Positions 17,332 to 26,879 of a stretch of 64,000 nucleotides of DNA are shown one piece after another (the first letter of the stretch is position 1; the number at the start of each line of letters is the position of its first letter). Under the pieces are notes generated by a model that did not search any database, had not been told where the DNA came from, and saw only the letters and a program-made list of their open reading frames with translations. Made by a program: the position numbers and the translations under genes. The DNA is taken from contig NZ_JAAKZG010000005.1 in the NCBI RefSeq assembly GCF_011045115.1, positions 372,001 through 436,000 on the forward strand, read 5' to 3'. Source of the DNA: Mesorhizobium zhangyense. GTDB lineage: Bacteria; Pseudomonadota; Alphaproteobacteria; Rhizobiales; Rhizobiaceae.

Positions 17332-17367
17332 GAGACCGCCTGCTAATTCCACCCTGCCGGCCATCTG
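17332..17367. repeat. Short dispersed intergenic repeat, copy 2
   Basis: Partner of the element at 8861-8895 (22 of 26 identical over the core, same orientation). It lies in the 256-base gap between pgk and the antiporter gene. Apart from this and an AT-richer stretch at about 17450-17490, nothing else was recognised in that gap. Confidence 0.4.
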
Positions 17368-17484
17368 ACGCGGCTTTCTACGCTTCCGGTGCTCATGGAC
17401 TTAATGTCCACTCCGCTCCGGTTCTCGAAAATCCACGCCATATGCCTCAGCAGGGCGAATTATCAAACGATCTCTCGATCAGTC

Positions 17485-19308
17485 TTAAGCTTCTTCGCCG
17501 GCTTTCTCCTTAACCGGGCGGCGAAGGATGCGGTCGAACAGTGCACCTGCGCGCTCGCGCAGGTTCTCCGGGATCACCGGCTGAGGCGGTGTCGGCTCGA
17601 AGGAGAGACCGACACCGATGATCTTGCCCTTCTCGTCGATGTCGCGGACGATGAGTTCGATCGGGCCGAGTGTTAGCCGGTCGGCGTATTCGGCGCGGCC
17701 GCCGAGCCGCGACAGCATAAGTTCGCCGATGGTCATGTTCATTTCGGCTTCAGCCAGGCCAGGCCCGTATGCTGCCTCCAGCTCGGATGCAGGCCTTTCC
17801 GGGTCGACCGCGAATGCACCGAAGAAATCGGCATCCTCGGGATCGACATCGACGCGGCTGGCGAACAATCGGTCGAGGAGGGCCGGATAGCGATCCGAAA
17901 CGAAGATGTAGACGCGGTCGCCGGCGACCAGGCGGCCGAAGTCCGGGAATTTCATCGAGCGCCCTTCGCGGACGACCAGCGAGGGCCGCGCCCAGCGCGG
18001 CAGCCGCTCGCCGCGCAGCACCGGGCTGCCGGGCACGACGCGGTAGCTCAGCAGCTCATGGTGCGCCGAGCCGGGCAGTTCCAGCTCGACCTTTTCGATC
18101 GGGCCGGGACGCGGCGGCACGATCAGGCCAAGACGGCGCGCAAGCGGCCCGACCGTCCAGCCCTGCACGACGAGGGAGACGAGGACGATGATGAAGGCGG
18201 AGTTGAAGATATCGCGGCCATGCTCCAGCCCGCTGAGCAGCGGCGTGATGGCCAGCAGGATGGAAACCGCACCGCGCAGGCCGACCCAGGAAATGAACGC
18301 CGTTTCGGTCTTGGGAAAGCGGAACGGCTTGAGGCAGAGCCACACTGCAAACGGCCGGGCAATGAAGATCAGGAACAGGCCCAGCACGACGGAGACGCCG
18401 AGGATGGCTGGAAACTGCGACGGCGTGGCAAACAGGCCCAGCACCAGGAACATGATGATCTGCGCCAGCCACGACATGCCGTCCTGAAAGCGCTTCAGCA
18501 CCGAGGCGGCGCGGATTTGCGAATTGCCGGCGACAAGGCCCGCCAGATAGACGGCGAGGAAACCAGAACCGCCGAGGGCGCCCGCTCCGGCGAAGACGAG
18601 CAACGACAGCGTCAGCACGAAGATCGGCAGCAGGCCGTGGTCGAGATTGAGCCTTTCGACGAGACGCACGATGCCGAAACCGCCGAGAATGCCGACGGCG
18701 GCGCCAAGGCCCATGGTGAGGAAGAAGCCGACGATGAGGTCGGTGACCAGCACCTTGGCTTCGGGATCGACGCCCATGGCGATGACTTCGACCAGCGTGA
18801 TGGTGAGGAAGATGGCGATCGGGTCGTTGGTGCCGGATTCGATTTCGAGCGTGGAGCGCACCCGGTCGCGCAGATGGATATTGCCGGCGCGCAGCAGGAA
18901 GAACACCGCCGCCGCGTCGGTGGAGGCGACGGCAGCGCCAAGCAGGAAGGATTCGAGCCAGGTGAAATTGGTGAGATAGTGGGTGGCGACGCCGAAAATG
19001 GCCATCGTCACGGTAACGCCGACCGTCGCCAGGGTGACGGCGGGCAAAGCTGCCTGCCGGAGCACATTGACCGGCGTGCCGAAGCCGGAATCGAACAGGA
19101 TGACAGCAAGTGCCAGTGAGCCGGCAAAATAAGCGACAGGGGCATTGTCGAAGCGCAGGCCGAGGCCGTCGACGCCGCTGGCAAGGCCGATGCCGAGGAA
19201 CAGGAGCAGCAGGGGAGCGCCGAAACGGAAGGCTATCAGGCTCGAAAACGCTGCGGCCAGGACCAGGGCCGTACCTACCAGCGTTGCGAGATAGATAACA
19301 TGATCCAT
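17485..19308 (-). CDS. Potassium/proton antiporter, CPA1 family (NhaP2/CvrA-like)
   Basis: 607 residues. The first 390 or so form about twelve membrane helices of the sodium/hydrogen exchanger fold, with SGTNDPIAIF near 160 containing the conserved ND-P ion-binding motif. A cytosolic TrkA-C-like domain (about 400-485; PGSPVLRGERLPRW) and a CorC/HlyC-type domain (about 490-590) follow, the layout of NhaP2/CvrA. It should expel K+ or Na+ in exchange for protons, gated by the cytosolic part. It sits between pgk and gap, but the 185-base spacing to gap and gap's terminator make it an independent unit. Confidence 0.92.
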   Translation of the reverse strand: MDHVIYLATLVGTALVLAAAFSSLIAFRFGAPLLLLFLGIGLASGVDGLGLRFDNAPVAYFAGSLALAVILFDSGFGTPVNVLRQAALPAVTLATVGVTVTMAIFGVATHYLTNFTWLESFLLGAAVASTDAAAVFFLLRAGNIHLRDRVRSTLEIESGTNDPIAIFLTITLVEVIAMGVDPEAKVLVTDLIVGFFLTMGLGAAVGILGGFGIVRLVERLNLDHGLLPIFVLTLSLLVFAGAGALGGSGFLAVYLAGLVAGNSQIRAASVLKRFQDGMSWLAQIIMFLVLGLFATPSQFPAILGVSVVLGLFLIFIARPFAVWLCLKPFRFPKTETAFISWVGLRGAVSILLAITPLLSGLEHGRDIFNSAFIIVLVSLVVQGWTVGPLARRLGLIVPPRPGPIEKVELELPGSAHHELLSYRVVPGSPVLRGERLPRWARPSLVVREGRSMKFPDFGRLVAGDRVYIFVSDRYPALLDRLFASRVDVDPEDADFFGAFAVDPERPASELEAAYGPGLAEAEMNMTIGELMLSRLGGRAEYADRLTLGPIELIVRDIDEKGKIIGVGLSFEPTPPQPVIPENLRERAGALFDRILRRPVKEKAGEEA

Positions 19309-19445
19309 AGGCGGCCTGTTTTCCTACCGTTTGAAATCTCCAGTTCAATGCACAGTGCGGCGAAGACATGGCCATGCGCAAGCAAGTTGCGCATTTCTTT
19401 GAGAAATTTGTCCGGCTCAGGCTCTGCTCTCAGCGCAAACGAAAA

Positions 19446-19465
19446 CGCCCGGCCGAAGCCGGGCG
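19446..19465 (-). terminator. Intrinsic terminator after gap
   Basis: cgcccggc (19446-19453) pairs with gccgggcg (19458-19465) around a CGAA loop; on the minus strand the hairpin is followed by TTTTCGTTT. It lies 28 bases beyond the gap stop codon, separating the tkt-gap unit from the antiporter. Confidence 0.85.
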
Positions 19466-19493
19466 TTCCAGATGCTGTTGGAGTGTCAGGCTA

Positions 19494-20504
19494 TCAGGCG
19501 ATGAGCTTGCCGACCGCGACGGCCGTGTCGGCCATGCGGTTGGAGAAGCCCCACTCGTTGTCATACCAGGACATGACGCGGACGAGGTTGCCCTCGATGA
19601 CCTTGGTCTGGTCGAGCGCGAAGGTCGACGAGGCCGGGTTGTGGTTCAGGTCGATCGAGACAAGCGGCTCGTTGGTGTAGGCGAGGATGCCCTTGAGCGG
19701 GCCGTCGGCGGCTGCGACGAGGGCTGCGTTGACCTCTTCGACGGTCACAGTCTTCTTGGCGAGGAACTTGAAGTCGATGACCGAGACGTTCGGGACCGGC
19801 ACGCGGATCGAGACGCCGTCGAGCTTGCCCTTGAGTTCCGGCAGAACCAGGCCGACAGCCTTGGCAGCACCGGTCGAGGTCGGGATCATCGACATCGCCG
19901 CGGCGCGGCCGCGGTACAGGTCCTTGTGCATCGTGTCCAACGTCGGCTGGTCACCGGTATAGGCGTGAATCGTGGTCATGAAGCCCTTTTCGATGCCGAA
20001 GGCATTGTTGAGGACCATGGCGACCGGCGCCAGGCAGTTGGTGGTGCAGGAGGCGTTGGAGATCACGACATGATCCTTGGTGAGCTTGTCGTGGTTGACG
20101 CCGTAGACGACGGTCAGGTCGGCGCCGTCGGCAGGAGCCGAGACGATTACGCGCTTGGCGCCGGCGGTCAGATGGGCGGACGCCTTGTCCTTGGACGTGA
20201 AGATGCCGGTGCATTCGAGCGCGATGTCGACGCCGAGTTCTTTCCACGGCAGCTGCGACGGATCCTTGATCGCGGTGACCTTGAACTTTTCCGAGCCAAT
20301 GCTGATGGAATCGCCTTCGACCTTGACCTCATGCGGGAAGCGGCCATGGACCGAGTCGTAGCGCAGCAGGTGGGCGTTGGTCTCGACCGGGCCGAGATCG
20401 TTGACGGCGACGACGTCGATGTCCTTGCGGCCGGATTCATAGATGGCGCGCACGATGTTGCGGCCGATGCGGCCAAATCCGTTGATGGCAACTCTGACAG
20501 TCAT
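19494..20504 (-). CDS. gap: Glyceraldehyde-3-phosphate dehydrogenase, type I
   Basis: 336 residues. It oxidises glyceraldehyde 3-phosphate to 1,3-bisphosphoglycerate with NAD(P). The Rossmann start [16 protein letters not shown] and the catalytic [10 protein letters not shown] (Cys near 155) are present; total length is standard. The open frame extends far upstream into tkt, but the ATG at 20504 gives the canonical N-terminus. It starts 26 bases after tkt and the two are probably one operon. A strong terminator follows. Confidence 0.97.
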   Translation of the reverse strand: MTVRVAINGFGRIGRNIVRAIYESGRKDIDVVAVNDLGPVETNAHLLRYDSVHGRFPHEVKVEGDSISIGSEKFKVTAIKDPSQLPWKELGVDIALECTGIFTSKDKASAHLTAGAKRVIVSAPADGADLTVVYGVNHDKLTKDHVVISNASCTTNCLAPVAMVLNNAFGIEKGFMTTIHAYTGDQPTLDTMHKDLYRGRAAAMSMIPTSTGAAKAVGLVLPELKGKLDGVSIRVPVPNVSVIDFKFLAKKTVTVEEVNAALVAAADGPLKGILAYTNEPLVSIDLNHNPASSTFALDQTKVIEGNLVRVMSWYDNEWGFSNRMADTAVAVGKLIA

Positions 20505-20530
20505 GCTGGTTTCTCCATTGGAGCCAAAAA

Positions 20531-22528
20531 TCAGTTCGACTTCTTGTGCAGGCGCGCTTCGGCGGCCTTCACGGTCGCATCGGCAGTGATGCCGAAATGC
20601 GGGTAGAGCTGTTCGATCGTGCCGCTGGCGCCGAAGCCATGCATGCCGATGAAGATGCCGTCCTGGCCGATAAAGCGGTCCCAGCCGAGGCGGATGGCGG
20701 CTTCGATGGCGATCTTGACCGGGGCATTGCCGATGATGGCGGCCTGGTACTTTTCGCTCTGCTTCTCGAACAGTTCGAACACAGGCACCGAGACGACACG
20801 GGTCGGATGGCCGTGCGCCTGAAGGGCGGTGCGGGCGGCAAGCGCGATCTCGACTTCGGAGCCGCTGGCGAAGATCGTCACGGCTGCGTCGCCGTCGGCG
20901 GTGGCCAGTTCGTAGGCGCCGTATCCGCAGAGGTTTTCCTCGACGAATTCGGTGCGCACGGCCGGCAGGTTCTGGCGGGTCAGCGCGATGGTCGAAGGCG
21001 TCTTGGTGTCTTCCAGCGCAAGCTGCCAGCATTCGGCGGATTCGGTCGCGTCTGCGGGGCGGTAGACATTGTGGTTCGGGATGGCGCGCAGTGCGGCCAG
21101 ATGCTCGACCGGCTGGTGGGTCGGGCCGTCTTCGCCGAGACCGATGGAATCATGGGTCATGACGAAGATCACGCGGATGCCCATCAGCGAGGCAAGGCGC
21201 ATCGCCGGGCGGGCATAGTCGGAGAAGGTGAGGAACGTGCCGGAGTAAGGGATGACGCCGCCATGTAGCGCCATGCCGTTCATCGCAGCGGCCATGCCGT
21301 GCTCACGGATGCCGTAATAGACATAGCGGCCGTCATACTGGCCCGGCGCGATCGGGTTGGTCTGGCTGGTCTTGGTGTTGTTGGAGCCGGTCAGGTCGGC
21401 CGAGCCGCCGATCGTCTCGGGCACTGCGCCGTTGATGACTTCCAGCGCCATTTCCGACGACTTGCGGGTCGCGACCTTGGGCTTGTCGGCGGCCAGCTTC
21501 TTCTTGTAGTCGGCAATCACGGTGTCGAAGTTGCCCGGCAGTTCACCACGCATGCGGCGCTCGAACTCGGCGCGGATTTCGCTTTCAGCAGCGGCGAGGC
21601 GGGTTTCCCATTCCTTGCGCTTCTTGGCCGCGTTGAGGCCGGAAAGGCGCCAGGCGTCGAGAATGTCGGACGGAACCTCGAAGGGCGGGTAGTCCCAGCC
21701 CAGCGCCTTGCGGGCGCCGGCAATTTCTTCCGCGCCCAGCGGCGAGCCATGGGCCTTGTTGGTGCCGGCCTTGTGCGGCGCGCCGAAGCCGATGGTGGTC
21801 TTGCAGGCGATGAGCGTCGGGCGGTCGGAGCGGCGCGCCGCTTCCAGAGCGTCGGCGATCGCCTCGGGATCATGGCCGTCGACGCGCGAGGCGTTCCAGC
21901 CGGAAGCGGCGAAGCGTGCGAGCTGGTCGGTCGAATCCGACAGCGACACCGCGCCGTCGATAGAGATGTTGTTGTCGTCCCACATGACGATCAGCTTGTT
22001 GAGCTTCAGGTGCCCGGCAAGCGCGATGGCTTCCTGCGAGATGCCTTCCATGAGGCAGCCGTCGCCAGACAGCACATAGGTGTAATGGTCGACCAAGTCA
22101 TCGCCGAACTTGGCGTTCATGATGCGCTCGGCGAGCGCCATGCCGACCGAATTGGCAAGACCCTGGCCGAGCGGGCCGGTGGTGGTCTCGATGCCGGCGG
22201 CGTGACCGTATTCGGGATGGCCGGCCGTGCGAGAGCCGAGCTGGCGGAAATTCTTGATCTCGTCGAGGGTGATGTCCTCGTAGCCAGTCAGATAGAGCAG
22301 CGAGTAGAGCAGCATCGAGCCGTGGCCGGCCGACAGCACGAAACGGTCGCGGTCGGCCCAGTGCGGCGCCTTGGGGTCATGCTTCATGAAGCGGGTGTAG
22401 AGCACCGTGGCAATGTCGGCCGCGCCCATCGGCAGGCCGGGATGGCCGGAATTGGCCTTCTCGACGGCGTCCATGGACAGAAAGCGGATCGCGTTGGCCA
22501 TCCGGTCGTGTTTTTCGCGTGATGTCAT
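20531..22528 (-). CDS. tkt: Transketolase
   Basis: 665 residues, thiamine-diphosphate enzyme of the pentose phosphate pathway moving two-carbon units between sugar phosphates. Seen: [15 protein letters not shown] near 23-37, the thiamine-diphosphate motif with [13 protein letters not shown] near 155, and [20 protein letters not shown] near 465. The ATG at 22528 ([16 protein letters not shown]) matches family N-termini; 20 extra upstream codons are excluded. It heads tkt-gap and is divergent from the DUF4164-zapA pair, a common rhizobial arrangement. Confidence 0.97.
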   Translation of the reverse strand: MTSREKHDRMANAIRFLSMDAVEKANSGHPGLPMGAADIATVLYTRFMKHDPKAPHWADRDRFVLSAGHGSMLLYSLLYLTGYEDITLDEIKNFRQLGSRTAGHPEYGHAAGIETTTGPLGQGLANSVGMALAERIMNAKFGDDLVDHYTYVLSGDGCLMEGISQEAIALAGHLKLNKLIVMWDDNNISIDGAVSLSDSTDQLARFAASGWNASRVDGHDPEAIADALEAARRSDRPTLIACKTTIGFGAPHKAGTNKAHGSPLGAEEIAGARKALGWDYPPFEVPSDILDAWRLSGLNAAKKRKEWETRLAAAESEIRAEFERRMRGELPGNFDTVIADYKKKLAADKPKVATRKSSEMALEVINGAVPETIGGSADLTGSNNTKTSQTNPIAPGQYDGRYVYYGIREHGMAAAMNGMALHGGVIPYSGTFLTFSDYARPAMRLASLMGIRVIFVMTHDSIGLGEDGPTHQPVEHLAALRAIPNHNVYRPADATESAECWQLALEDTKTPSTIALTRQNLPAVRTEFVEENLCGYGAYELATADGDAAVTIFASGSEVEIALAARTALQAHGHPTRVVSVPVFELFEKQSEKYQAAIIGNAPVKIAIEAAIRLGWDRFIGQDGIFIGMHGFGASGTIEQLYPHFGITADATVKAAEARLHKKSN

Positions 22529-22787
22529 GATTGCTCGCCAAGCCTTGAATTTTGAGGGGGCAGACCCCTGGAGAAAGCACGGGGACACATAGCAGGCGCG
22601 CCGCGTGAGTCAACAAAAGCATGGTTTCCGGACGCAGAGATGACCGTGATTGGACATGTCGTCGCACGATAGCGGGGGAAAGGACGAATCGCTTTGTTGA
22701 CGGTTCGTTTGCACGATGCCTAATGTTTCACTGGTAAGTCGTTCTGAATGCGAACGATTCGGTGATGGGCGGGAGTTTGACGGAGCC

Positions 22788-23060
22788 ATGACCGGGGAAA
22801 CGACACTCAAGGAAGTCATAAGCCGGCTCGGCAAGGCGATCGATGTGCTTGAGCACAATGTCGCATCGCGGCTGGAGAATGAGCAGGATTACTCCGAAGC
22901 CGAGGCCGAAGTGCAGCGCATGAATGCCGACCGTGGACGGCTCGCGCAGGAACTCGACAATTCCGAAGCGCGCGCCGAGCGACTGGAGGAAGCCAACAAG
23001 GAAGTATCGCGCAGGCTGGTTACGGCGATGGAAACCATCCGCGCGGTGCTGGACAGGTAG
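22788..23060 (+). CDS. DUF4164 coiled-coil protein
   Basis: 90 residues, almost wholly heptad-patterned coiled coil (about 10-85; rich in E, A, R and L). It matches the small DUF4164 family found beside zapA in Rhizobiales; a role in cell division or as a ZapB-like partner of ZapA is only inferred from this linkage. The ATG at 22788 is preceded by a GGAG; the longer frame from 22716 is not family-like. The zapA start is seven bases downstream. Confidence 0.82.
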   Translation: MTGETTLKEVISRLGKAIDVLEHNVASRLENEQDYSEAEAEVQRMNADRGRLAQELDNSEARAERLEEANKEVSRRLVTAMETIRAVLDR

Positions 23061-23067
23061 GTACGCC

Positions 23068-23445
23068 ATGGCACAGGTTACTGTCACGATCGACGGCAAG
23101 GCCTATCGAATGGCCTGCGACGAGGGCCAGGAAGAACATCTGATCAGCCTGGCCGAGCGGTTCGACCGTTATGTCTCGCATCTGAAGGAGTCCTTCGGCG
23201 AGATCGGCGACCAGCGCGTCACCGTCATGGCAGGCATCATGGTCATGGACGAGCTGTCGGAGCTTTCGAAGCGCCTCAAGGGCATGGAGAGCGAGATCAG
23301 CACGCTGCGCAAGACCCGCGACGAAGCCCTGCTGAAGGCCGACAAGAACGATGCAGCGCTTACCGGCGCGCTCAGCGGCCTTGCCCAGCGCATGGAAGAG
23401 CTGGCCCATAAGCTGGTGGTGCGGAACGTTCAGCCGGAATCATAA
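23068..23445 (+). CDS. zapA: Cell division protein ZapA
   Basis: 125 residues. ZapA crosslinks FtsZ filaments at the division ring. The N-terminal globular domain (VTVTIDGKAYRMACDEGQE, then LAERFDRYVSHLK) and the C-terminal coiled coil (about 60-115) are both visible. It follows the DUF4164 gene by seven bases. In many alphaproteobacteria the next features are 6S RNA and a 5-formyltetrahydrofolate cyclo-ligase gene; here a terminator and convergent rpoH follow instead. Confidence 0.92.
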   Translation: MAQVTVTIDGKAYRMACDEGQEEHLISLAERFDRYVSHLKESFGEIGDQRVTVMAGIMVMDELSELSKRLKGMESEISTLRKTRDEALLKADKNDAALTGALSGLAQRMEELAHKLVVRNVQPES

Positions 23446-23452
23446 GATAAAA

Positions 23453-23490
23453 AAAATCGCGCCGGCCGAAGCCGACGCGATTTTGTTTTT
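23453..23490. terminator. Bidirectional terminator between zapA and rpoH
   Basis: aaaatcgcg (23453-23461) pairs with cgcgatttt (23476-23484); an inner cggc/gccg stem with a CGAA loop continues it after one mismatch. A-rich and T-rich runs flank it on both sides, as expected between convergent genes. Confidence 0.9.
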
Positions 23491-23515
23491 CAGGCCTTTG
23501 CTGCCGATCGTAAGA

Positions 23516-24427
23516 TCAAGCGGCCGGCTGGGCTTCGATGGTGCGCAGCGACTGCATCTGACGCTTGGCTGCCGCCTTGACGGCATCCTGCACCTTCTCG
23601 AAGGCACGAACCTCGATCTGGCGAACGCGCTCGCGGCTGATGTCGAATTCGCTCGACAGTTCCTCGAGCGTCATCGGCTCGTCCGAGAGGCGGCGCGCCT
23701 CGAAGATGCGCCGTTCGCGATCGTTCAGCACAGCCATGGCGCCGGCGAGCATGCCGCGCCGATTTTCCAGCTCGTCCTGCTCGATCAGCATGGCTTCCTG
23801 GCTTTCGTGGTCGTCGACCAGCCAGTCCTGCCATTCGCCCGACTCGCCTTCCGTTGCCCGGATCGGCGCGTTGAGCGAGGCATCGCCCGACAGGCGGCGG
23901 TTCATCGAGACGACTTCCGCCTCGCTGACGTTCAGCCTGGTGGCGATCTCGGTGATCTGCTCGGGCTTCAAATCGCCGTCTTCGAGCGCCTGGATCTTGC
24001 CTTTGACCTTGCGCAGGTTGAAGAACAGGCGCTTCTGGTTGGCGGTGGTGCCCATTTTCACGAGGCTCCACGAGCGCAGGATGTATTCCTGGATCGAGGC
24101 CTTGATCCACCACATGGCATAGGTCGCCAGGCGGAAGCCGCGCTCCGGTTCGAATTTCTTCACGGCCTGCATCAGGCCGACATTGCCCTCGGAAATGACT
24201 TCGCCGATCGGCAGGCCATAGCCGCGATAGCCCATGGCGATCTTGGCAACGAGTCTGAGATGGCTGGTGACGAGCTTGTGGGCAGCGCCGGTGTCCTCAT
24301 GCTCCTGATACCGCTTGGCGAGCATGTACTCTTCCTGCGGCTGAAGCATCGGGAACCGACGGATTTCCTCCAGGTAGCGGCTGAGGCCGCCTTCGCCGGA
24401 GACAATACTGGGTAGTGACTGGGCCAT
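23516..24427 (-). CDS. rpoH: RNA polymerase heat-shock sigma factor RpoH (sigma-32)
   Basis: 303 residues. Sigma regions are clear: 1.2 (GLSRYLEEIRRFPML near 14), 2 (AYGL-type core with GNVGLMQAVKKFEPERGFRLATYAMWWIKA near 75-110), the RpoH-box area around 130, and region 4 (LSSEFDISRERVRQIEVRA near 255). It directs heat-shock transcription. Rhizobia usually carry two or more rpoH genes; which paralogue this is cannot be told. The start follows GGAGGG. The 179-base upstream gap may hold the promoter; a TTGACA lies on the minus strand at 24602-24597 but no convincing -10 was found. Confidence 0.93.
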   Translation of the reverse strand: MAQSLPSIVSGEGGLSRYLEEIRRFPMLQPQEEYMLAKRYQEHEDTGAAHKLVTSHLRLVAKIAMGYRGYGLPIGEVISEGNVGLMQAVKKFEPERGFRLATYAMWWIKASIQEYILRSWSLVKMGTTANQKRLFFNLRKVKGKIQALEDGDLKPEQITEIATRLNVSEAEVVSMNRRLSGDASLNAPIRATEGESGEWQDWLVDDHESQEAMLIEQDELENRRGMLAGAMAVLNDRERRIFEARRLSDEPMTLEELSSEFDISRERVRQIEVRAFEKVQDAVKAAAKRQMQSLRTIEAQPAA

Positions 24428-24606
24428 AATAGCGCCCTCCCTCTTTGAAGCGGAATGTGCCCCCTGATAAAGGCAGGCATGTGTCACAGGTGCCTCATGC
24501 ACTCCTGCGACAGCTACCTTTATACAGGAACAAATCGAGAAACGCATCCATATTGTTCAACACGAAACAGTGTGTCACGCCGAAGTGAACAATGGTTGTC
24601 AAGTTT

Positions 24607-25635
24607 TCACAAAATGCGGAAACCCCGGACGATCTCGTCCATATCCCCCGGCAGAGGCGCCTCGAACCTCATCAATATATGGGTGGTGGGATGGCGAAAT
24701 GCCAGTAGCCTGGCATGCAACATTTGCCGCGAAAGATTGTCGACCAGCGCCTTCAATTGTTCGGGCAGGCGGTTGGCCTTGGTGCGGAAGGCCTGGCCGT
24801 AATCGGGGTCGCCGACGACTGGATGGCCGATATGGGCCATGTGCACGCGGATCTGGTGCGTGCGGCCCGTCTCGAGGCGGCATTCGACAAGGGCTGCCTT
24901 CACCGTTTCCTTGTCCCTTTCGCCGAAACGCTCCAGCATGGTGTAATGCGTGATGGCGTGGCGGGCGTCGTCGCGGCCTGCTGGCACGACCGCTCGCCGA
25001 ACGCGGTCGGAGGCACGGCCGAGCGGTGCGTCGATGACGCCGCTGACCCGCGCAGGGATGTTCCAGACAAGCGCGACATAGGCGCGCTCAAGATCGCCCG
25101 TCGCGCCGTGGTCGGCGAAGGCCTCCGACAGCGACTTGTGGGCCTTGTCGGTCTTGGCGACAACCATGACGCCGGAAGTGTCCTTGTCGAGGCGATGGAC
25201 GATGCCGGGGCGCTTGACGCCGCCGATGCCGGACAGGCTGTCGCCGCAATGGTGGATCAGCGCGTTGACGAGCGTGCCGGTCCAGTTTCCCGCGCCGGGA
25301 TGGACGACGAGGCCGGATGGCTTGTTGATGACGATGAGCTGGTCGTCCTCATAAAGAATATCGAGCGGAATGTCCTCGCCCTGCGGTTCGGCCGGTTCGG
25401 CCTCGGGCATCTCGACCGTCACCGTTTCGCCCGCGGCCATCTTGCGCTTGGTCTCGGTGACGGCCGCGCCATTGACCAGGACTGCGCCCTGTCGGATCAG
25501 CGTCTGCACGCGGTTTCGCGAGAAATCGGGGCCGAGTGCGGCGGAAAGCCACTGGTCGAGCCGGGTGCCGGCCGCTGCCGCATCGGCGCTGAGCTCTTTC
25601 AATACGCCGCCGGCTTCGCTATCAGGGTCGCTCAT
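24607..25635 (-). CDS. rluD: RluA-family 23S rRNA pseudouridine synthase (RluD-like)
   Basis: 342 residues. An N-terminal S4 RNA-binding domain (about 20-80; RLDQWLSAAL, RNRVQTLIRQGAVLVNG) precedes the pseudouridine synthase domain, with the catalytic GIVHRLDKDTSGVMVVAK near 145 and RTHQIRVHMAHIGHPVVGD near 265. Family members convert U to pseudouridine in 23S rRNA helix 69. The ATG at 25635 is chosen because the upstream extension would overlap the divergent gene starting at 25668. Confidence 0.93.
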   Translation of the reverse strand: MSDPDSEAGGVLKELSADAAAAGTRLDQWLSAALGPDFSRNRVQTLIRQGAVLVNGAAVTETKRKMAAGETVTVEMPEAEPAEPQGEDIPLDILYEDDQLIVINKPSGLVVHPGAGNWTGTLVNALIHHCGDSLSGIGGVKRPGIVHRLDKDTSGVMVVAKTDKAHKSLSEAFADHGATGDLERAYVALVWNIPARVSGVIDAPLGRASDRVRRAVVPAGRDDARHAITHYTMLERFGERDKETVKAALVECRLETGRTHQIRVHMAHIGHPVVGDPDYGQAFRTKANRLPEQLKALVDNLSRQMLHARLLAFRHPTTHILMRFEAPLPGDMDEIVRGFRIL

Positions 25636-25667
25636 TTGCGCTTCAAAAATCCGGAACTGTTGAGACG

Positions 25668-26057
25668 ATGGCATCGCCGAACCTGAACGACGAAGACGAA
25701 AAGCCGCTCGACCCTGCGGTCGAAAAGGTCAGGCGCAAGCTGGTGCGCTTCGTCGCCATCAATCTCGGCCTGCTGTTTCTTGCCCTTATGGCCGTGCTGG
25801 GGGCGATTGTCTACAAATCCGGCTCGAAGAGTGAGGCGCCCGTTGCCGTCAACGGCGCGACCGTGCCGTCGCCGGCGGAGGGCGCCTTCCTGTCGGGCGA
25901 CATTGCCTTGCCGGTCGGCGCGAAAATCGTTTCGCAGTCGCTGTCGGGCAATCGCATCTCGATCGACGCCGAGCTTGCCGACGGCAGCCGCGCCATATTC
26001 CTTTACGACATTGCCGAACGCCGCGTGATCGGCCGCTTCGCGATAACCGCGCAATGA
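25668..26057 (+). CDS. Single-pass membrane protein (DUF6476-like)
   Basis: 129 residues: a charged cytosolic N-terminus (about 1-25), one membrane helix (FVAINLGLLFLALMAVLGAI, about 27-46), then a periplasmic domain with a beta-rich pattern. It resembles the alphaproteobacterial DUF6476 group found next to rluD-like genes; function unknown. It is divergent from the pseudouridine synthase gene and overlaps the following VOC gene by four bases (ATGA). Confidence 0.7.
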   Translation: MASPNLNDEDEKPLDPAVEKVRRKLVRFVAINLGLLFLALMAVLGAIVYKSGSKSEAPVAVNGATVPSPAEGAFLSGDIALPVGAKIVSQSLSGNRISIDAELADGSRAIFLYDIAERRVIGRFAITAQ

Positions 26058-26452
26058 GTGCGCCCGCGCGCAGGATCGCTACCGTCGCGCTGGTCGTGCG
26101 CGACTATGACGAGGCGATCGCCTGGTATGTCGAAAAGCTCGGCTTCTCGCTGCATCAGGACATCGATCTCGGCGATGGCAAGCGCTGGGTGGTCGTCGGG
26201 CCGGACGGCGCGGGTGCGCGCGTGCTTCTGGCGCAGGCCAAGGACGAGCACGAGCTTTCGCGCGTCGGCGACCAGACCGGCGGCCGCGTCTTCCTGTTTC
26301 TGGAAACCGACGATTTCGACCGCGACCACCGGGCGATGCGCGATCGCGGCGTGACGTTCAGGGAAGAACCGCGTCGCGAAGGCTATGGCACGGTTGCGGT
26401 CTTTGCCGATCTCTACGGCAATCTCTGGGACCTGATCGAGCCGAAGCGGTAG
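26054..26452 (+). CDS. VOC (glyoxalase/bleomycin resistance) family protein
   Basis: 132 residues of a single VOC module pair: IATVALVVRDYDEAIAWYVEKLGF near 8-31 and a C-terminal VFADLYGNLWDLIEP near 115-129 with the usual Glu metal ligand. Members are metal-dependent lyases, dioxygenases or binding proteins. Substrate unknown. Translationally coupled to the upstream membrane-protein gene by a four-base overlap. A tRNA gene follows 112 bases on. Confidence 0.85.
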   Translation: MSAPARRIATVALVVRDYDEAIAWYVEKLGFSLHQDIDLGDGKRWVVVGPDGAGARVLLAQAKDEHELSRVGDQTGGRVFLFLETDDFDRDHRAMRDRGVTFREEPRREGYGTVAVFADLYGNLWDLIEPKR

Positions 26453-26522
26453 AGAAGGCGGGCGAGTTCGGCGCTGGATTTTCCGCGCCGCGGGCTGAGT
26501 ATTCTCCATTCCAGAATGGCGG

Positions 26523-26550
26523 TTGCCTTTTCCCGAATGCTCGCCTATAT
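26523..26550 (+). promoter_or_regulatory. Sigma-70 promoter of the tRNA-Glu gene
   Basis: TTGCCT at 26523-26528 and CTATAT at 26545-26550 are separated by 16 bases. CTATAT equals the rhizobial -10 consensus. Transcription would begin near 26557, about eight bases before the mature tRNA. Confidence 0.7.
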
Positions 26551-26564
26551 CGCGGAAGTCTTCC

Positions 26565-26639
26565 GCGCCCATCGTCTAGCGGTCAGGACACCGCCCTCTC
26601 ACGGCGGGAACAGGGGTTCGATTCCCCTTGGGCGTACCA
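26565..26639 (+). tRNA. tRNA-Glu (CTC anticodon)
   Basis: A 75-base cloverleaf including an encoded CCA (26637-26639). The acceptor gcgccca pairs with tgggcgt (one G-U). The D arm is tctagcggtcagga. The anticodon stem ccgcc/ggcgg encloses the loop ctctcac with anticodon CTC, reading GAG. The T arm is agggg-TTCGATT-cccct. All features match bacterial tRNA-Glu. Confidence 0.96.
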
Positions 26640-26788
26640 AAGATTCTCAAGACATTCGCTTGCTCAAGCTCGAAAGCGGTCAACGACCTTGCCACTTGCT
26701 CAGCGCAACGCGTTTTTCTCGCTTCCTATGTCAAATGAAATAGTCAGGGCGTTTCCACGCGAGTAAGCCTTGCAGCAGAATGGCCCTT

Positions 26789-26824
26789 GGCCCGCTGCCA
26801 GCTCTGGTGGTGGGCCTTTTTTTT
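26789..26824 (+). terminator. Strong intrinsic terminator downstream of tRNA-Glu
   Basis: ggcccgctgcca (26789-26800) pairs fully, with three G-U, with tggtggtgggcc (26805-26816) around a GCTC loop, and eight T follow. It is 150 bases beyond the tRNA, so it may end the tRNA precursor or a separate small RNA from 26640-26788, where no gene was recognised. Confidence 0.88.
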
Positions 26825-26879
26825 ATCAGGTCGAACATGGAAAGTTTGATCGTTCCGCCAAAGCGAGACGATCGGGATT

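Noticed and set aside
17485-19308. K+/H+ antiporter as a member of a tkt-gap-pgk operon
   Set aside because: A strong terminator follows gap and sizeable gaps separate it from gap and pgk, so it is an independent unit.
24579-24602. Promoter of rpoH at TTGACA on the minus strand
   Set aside because: The -35 match is good, but no acceptable -10 box lies 16-18 bases downstream, so it is not listed as a feature.
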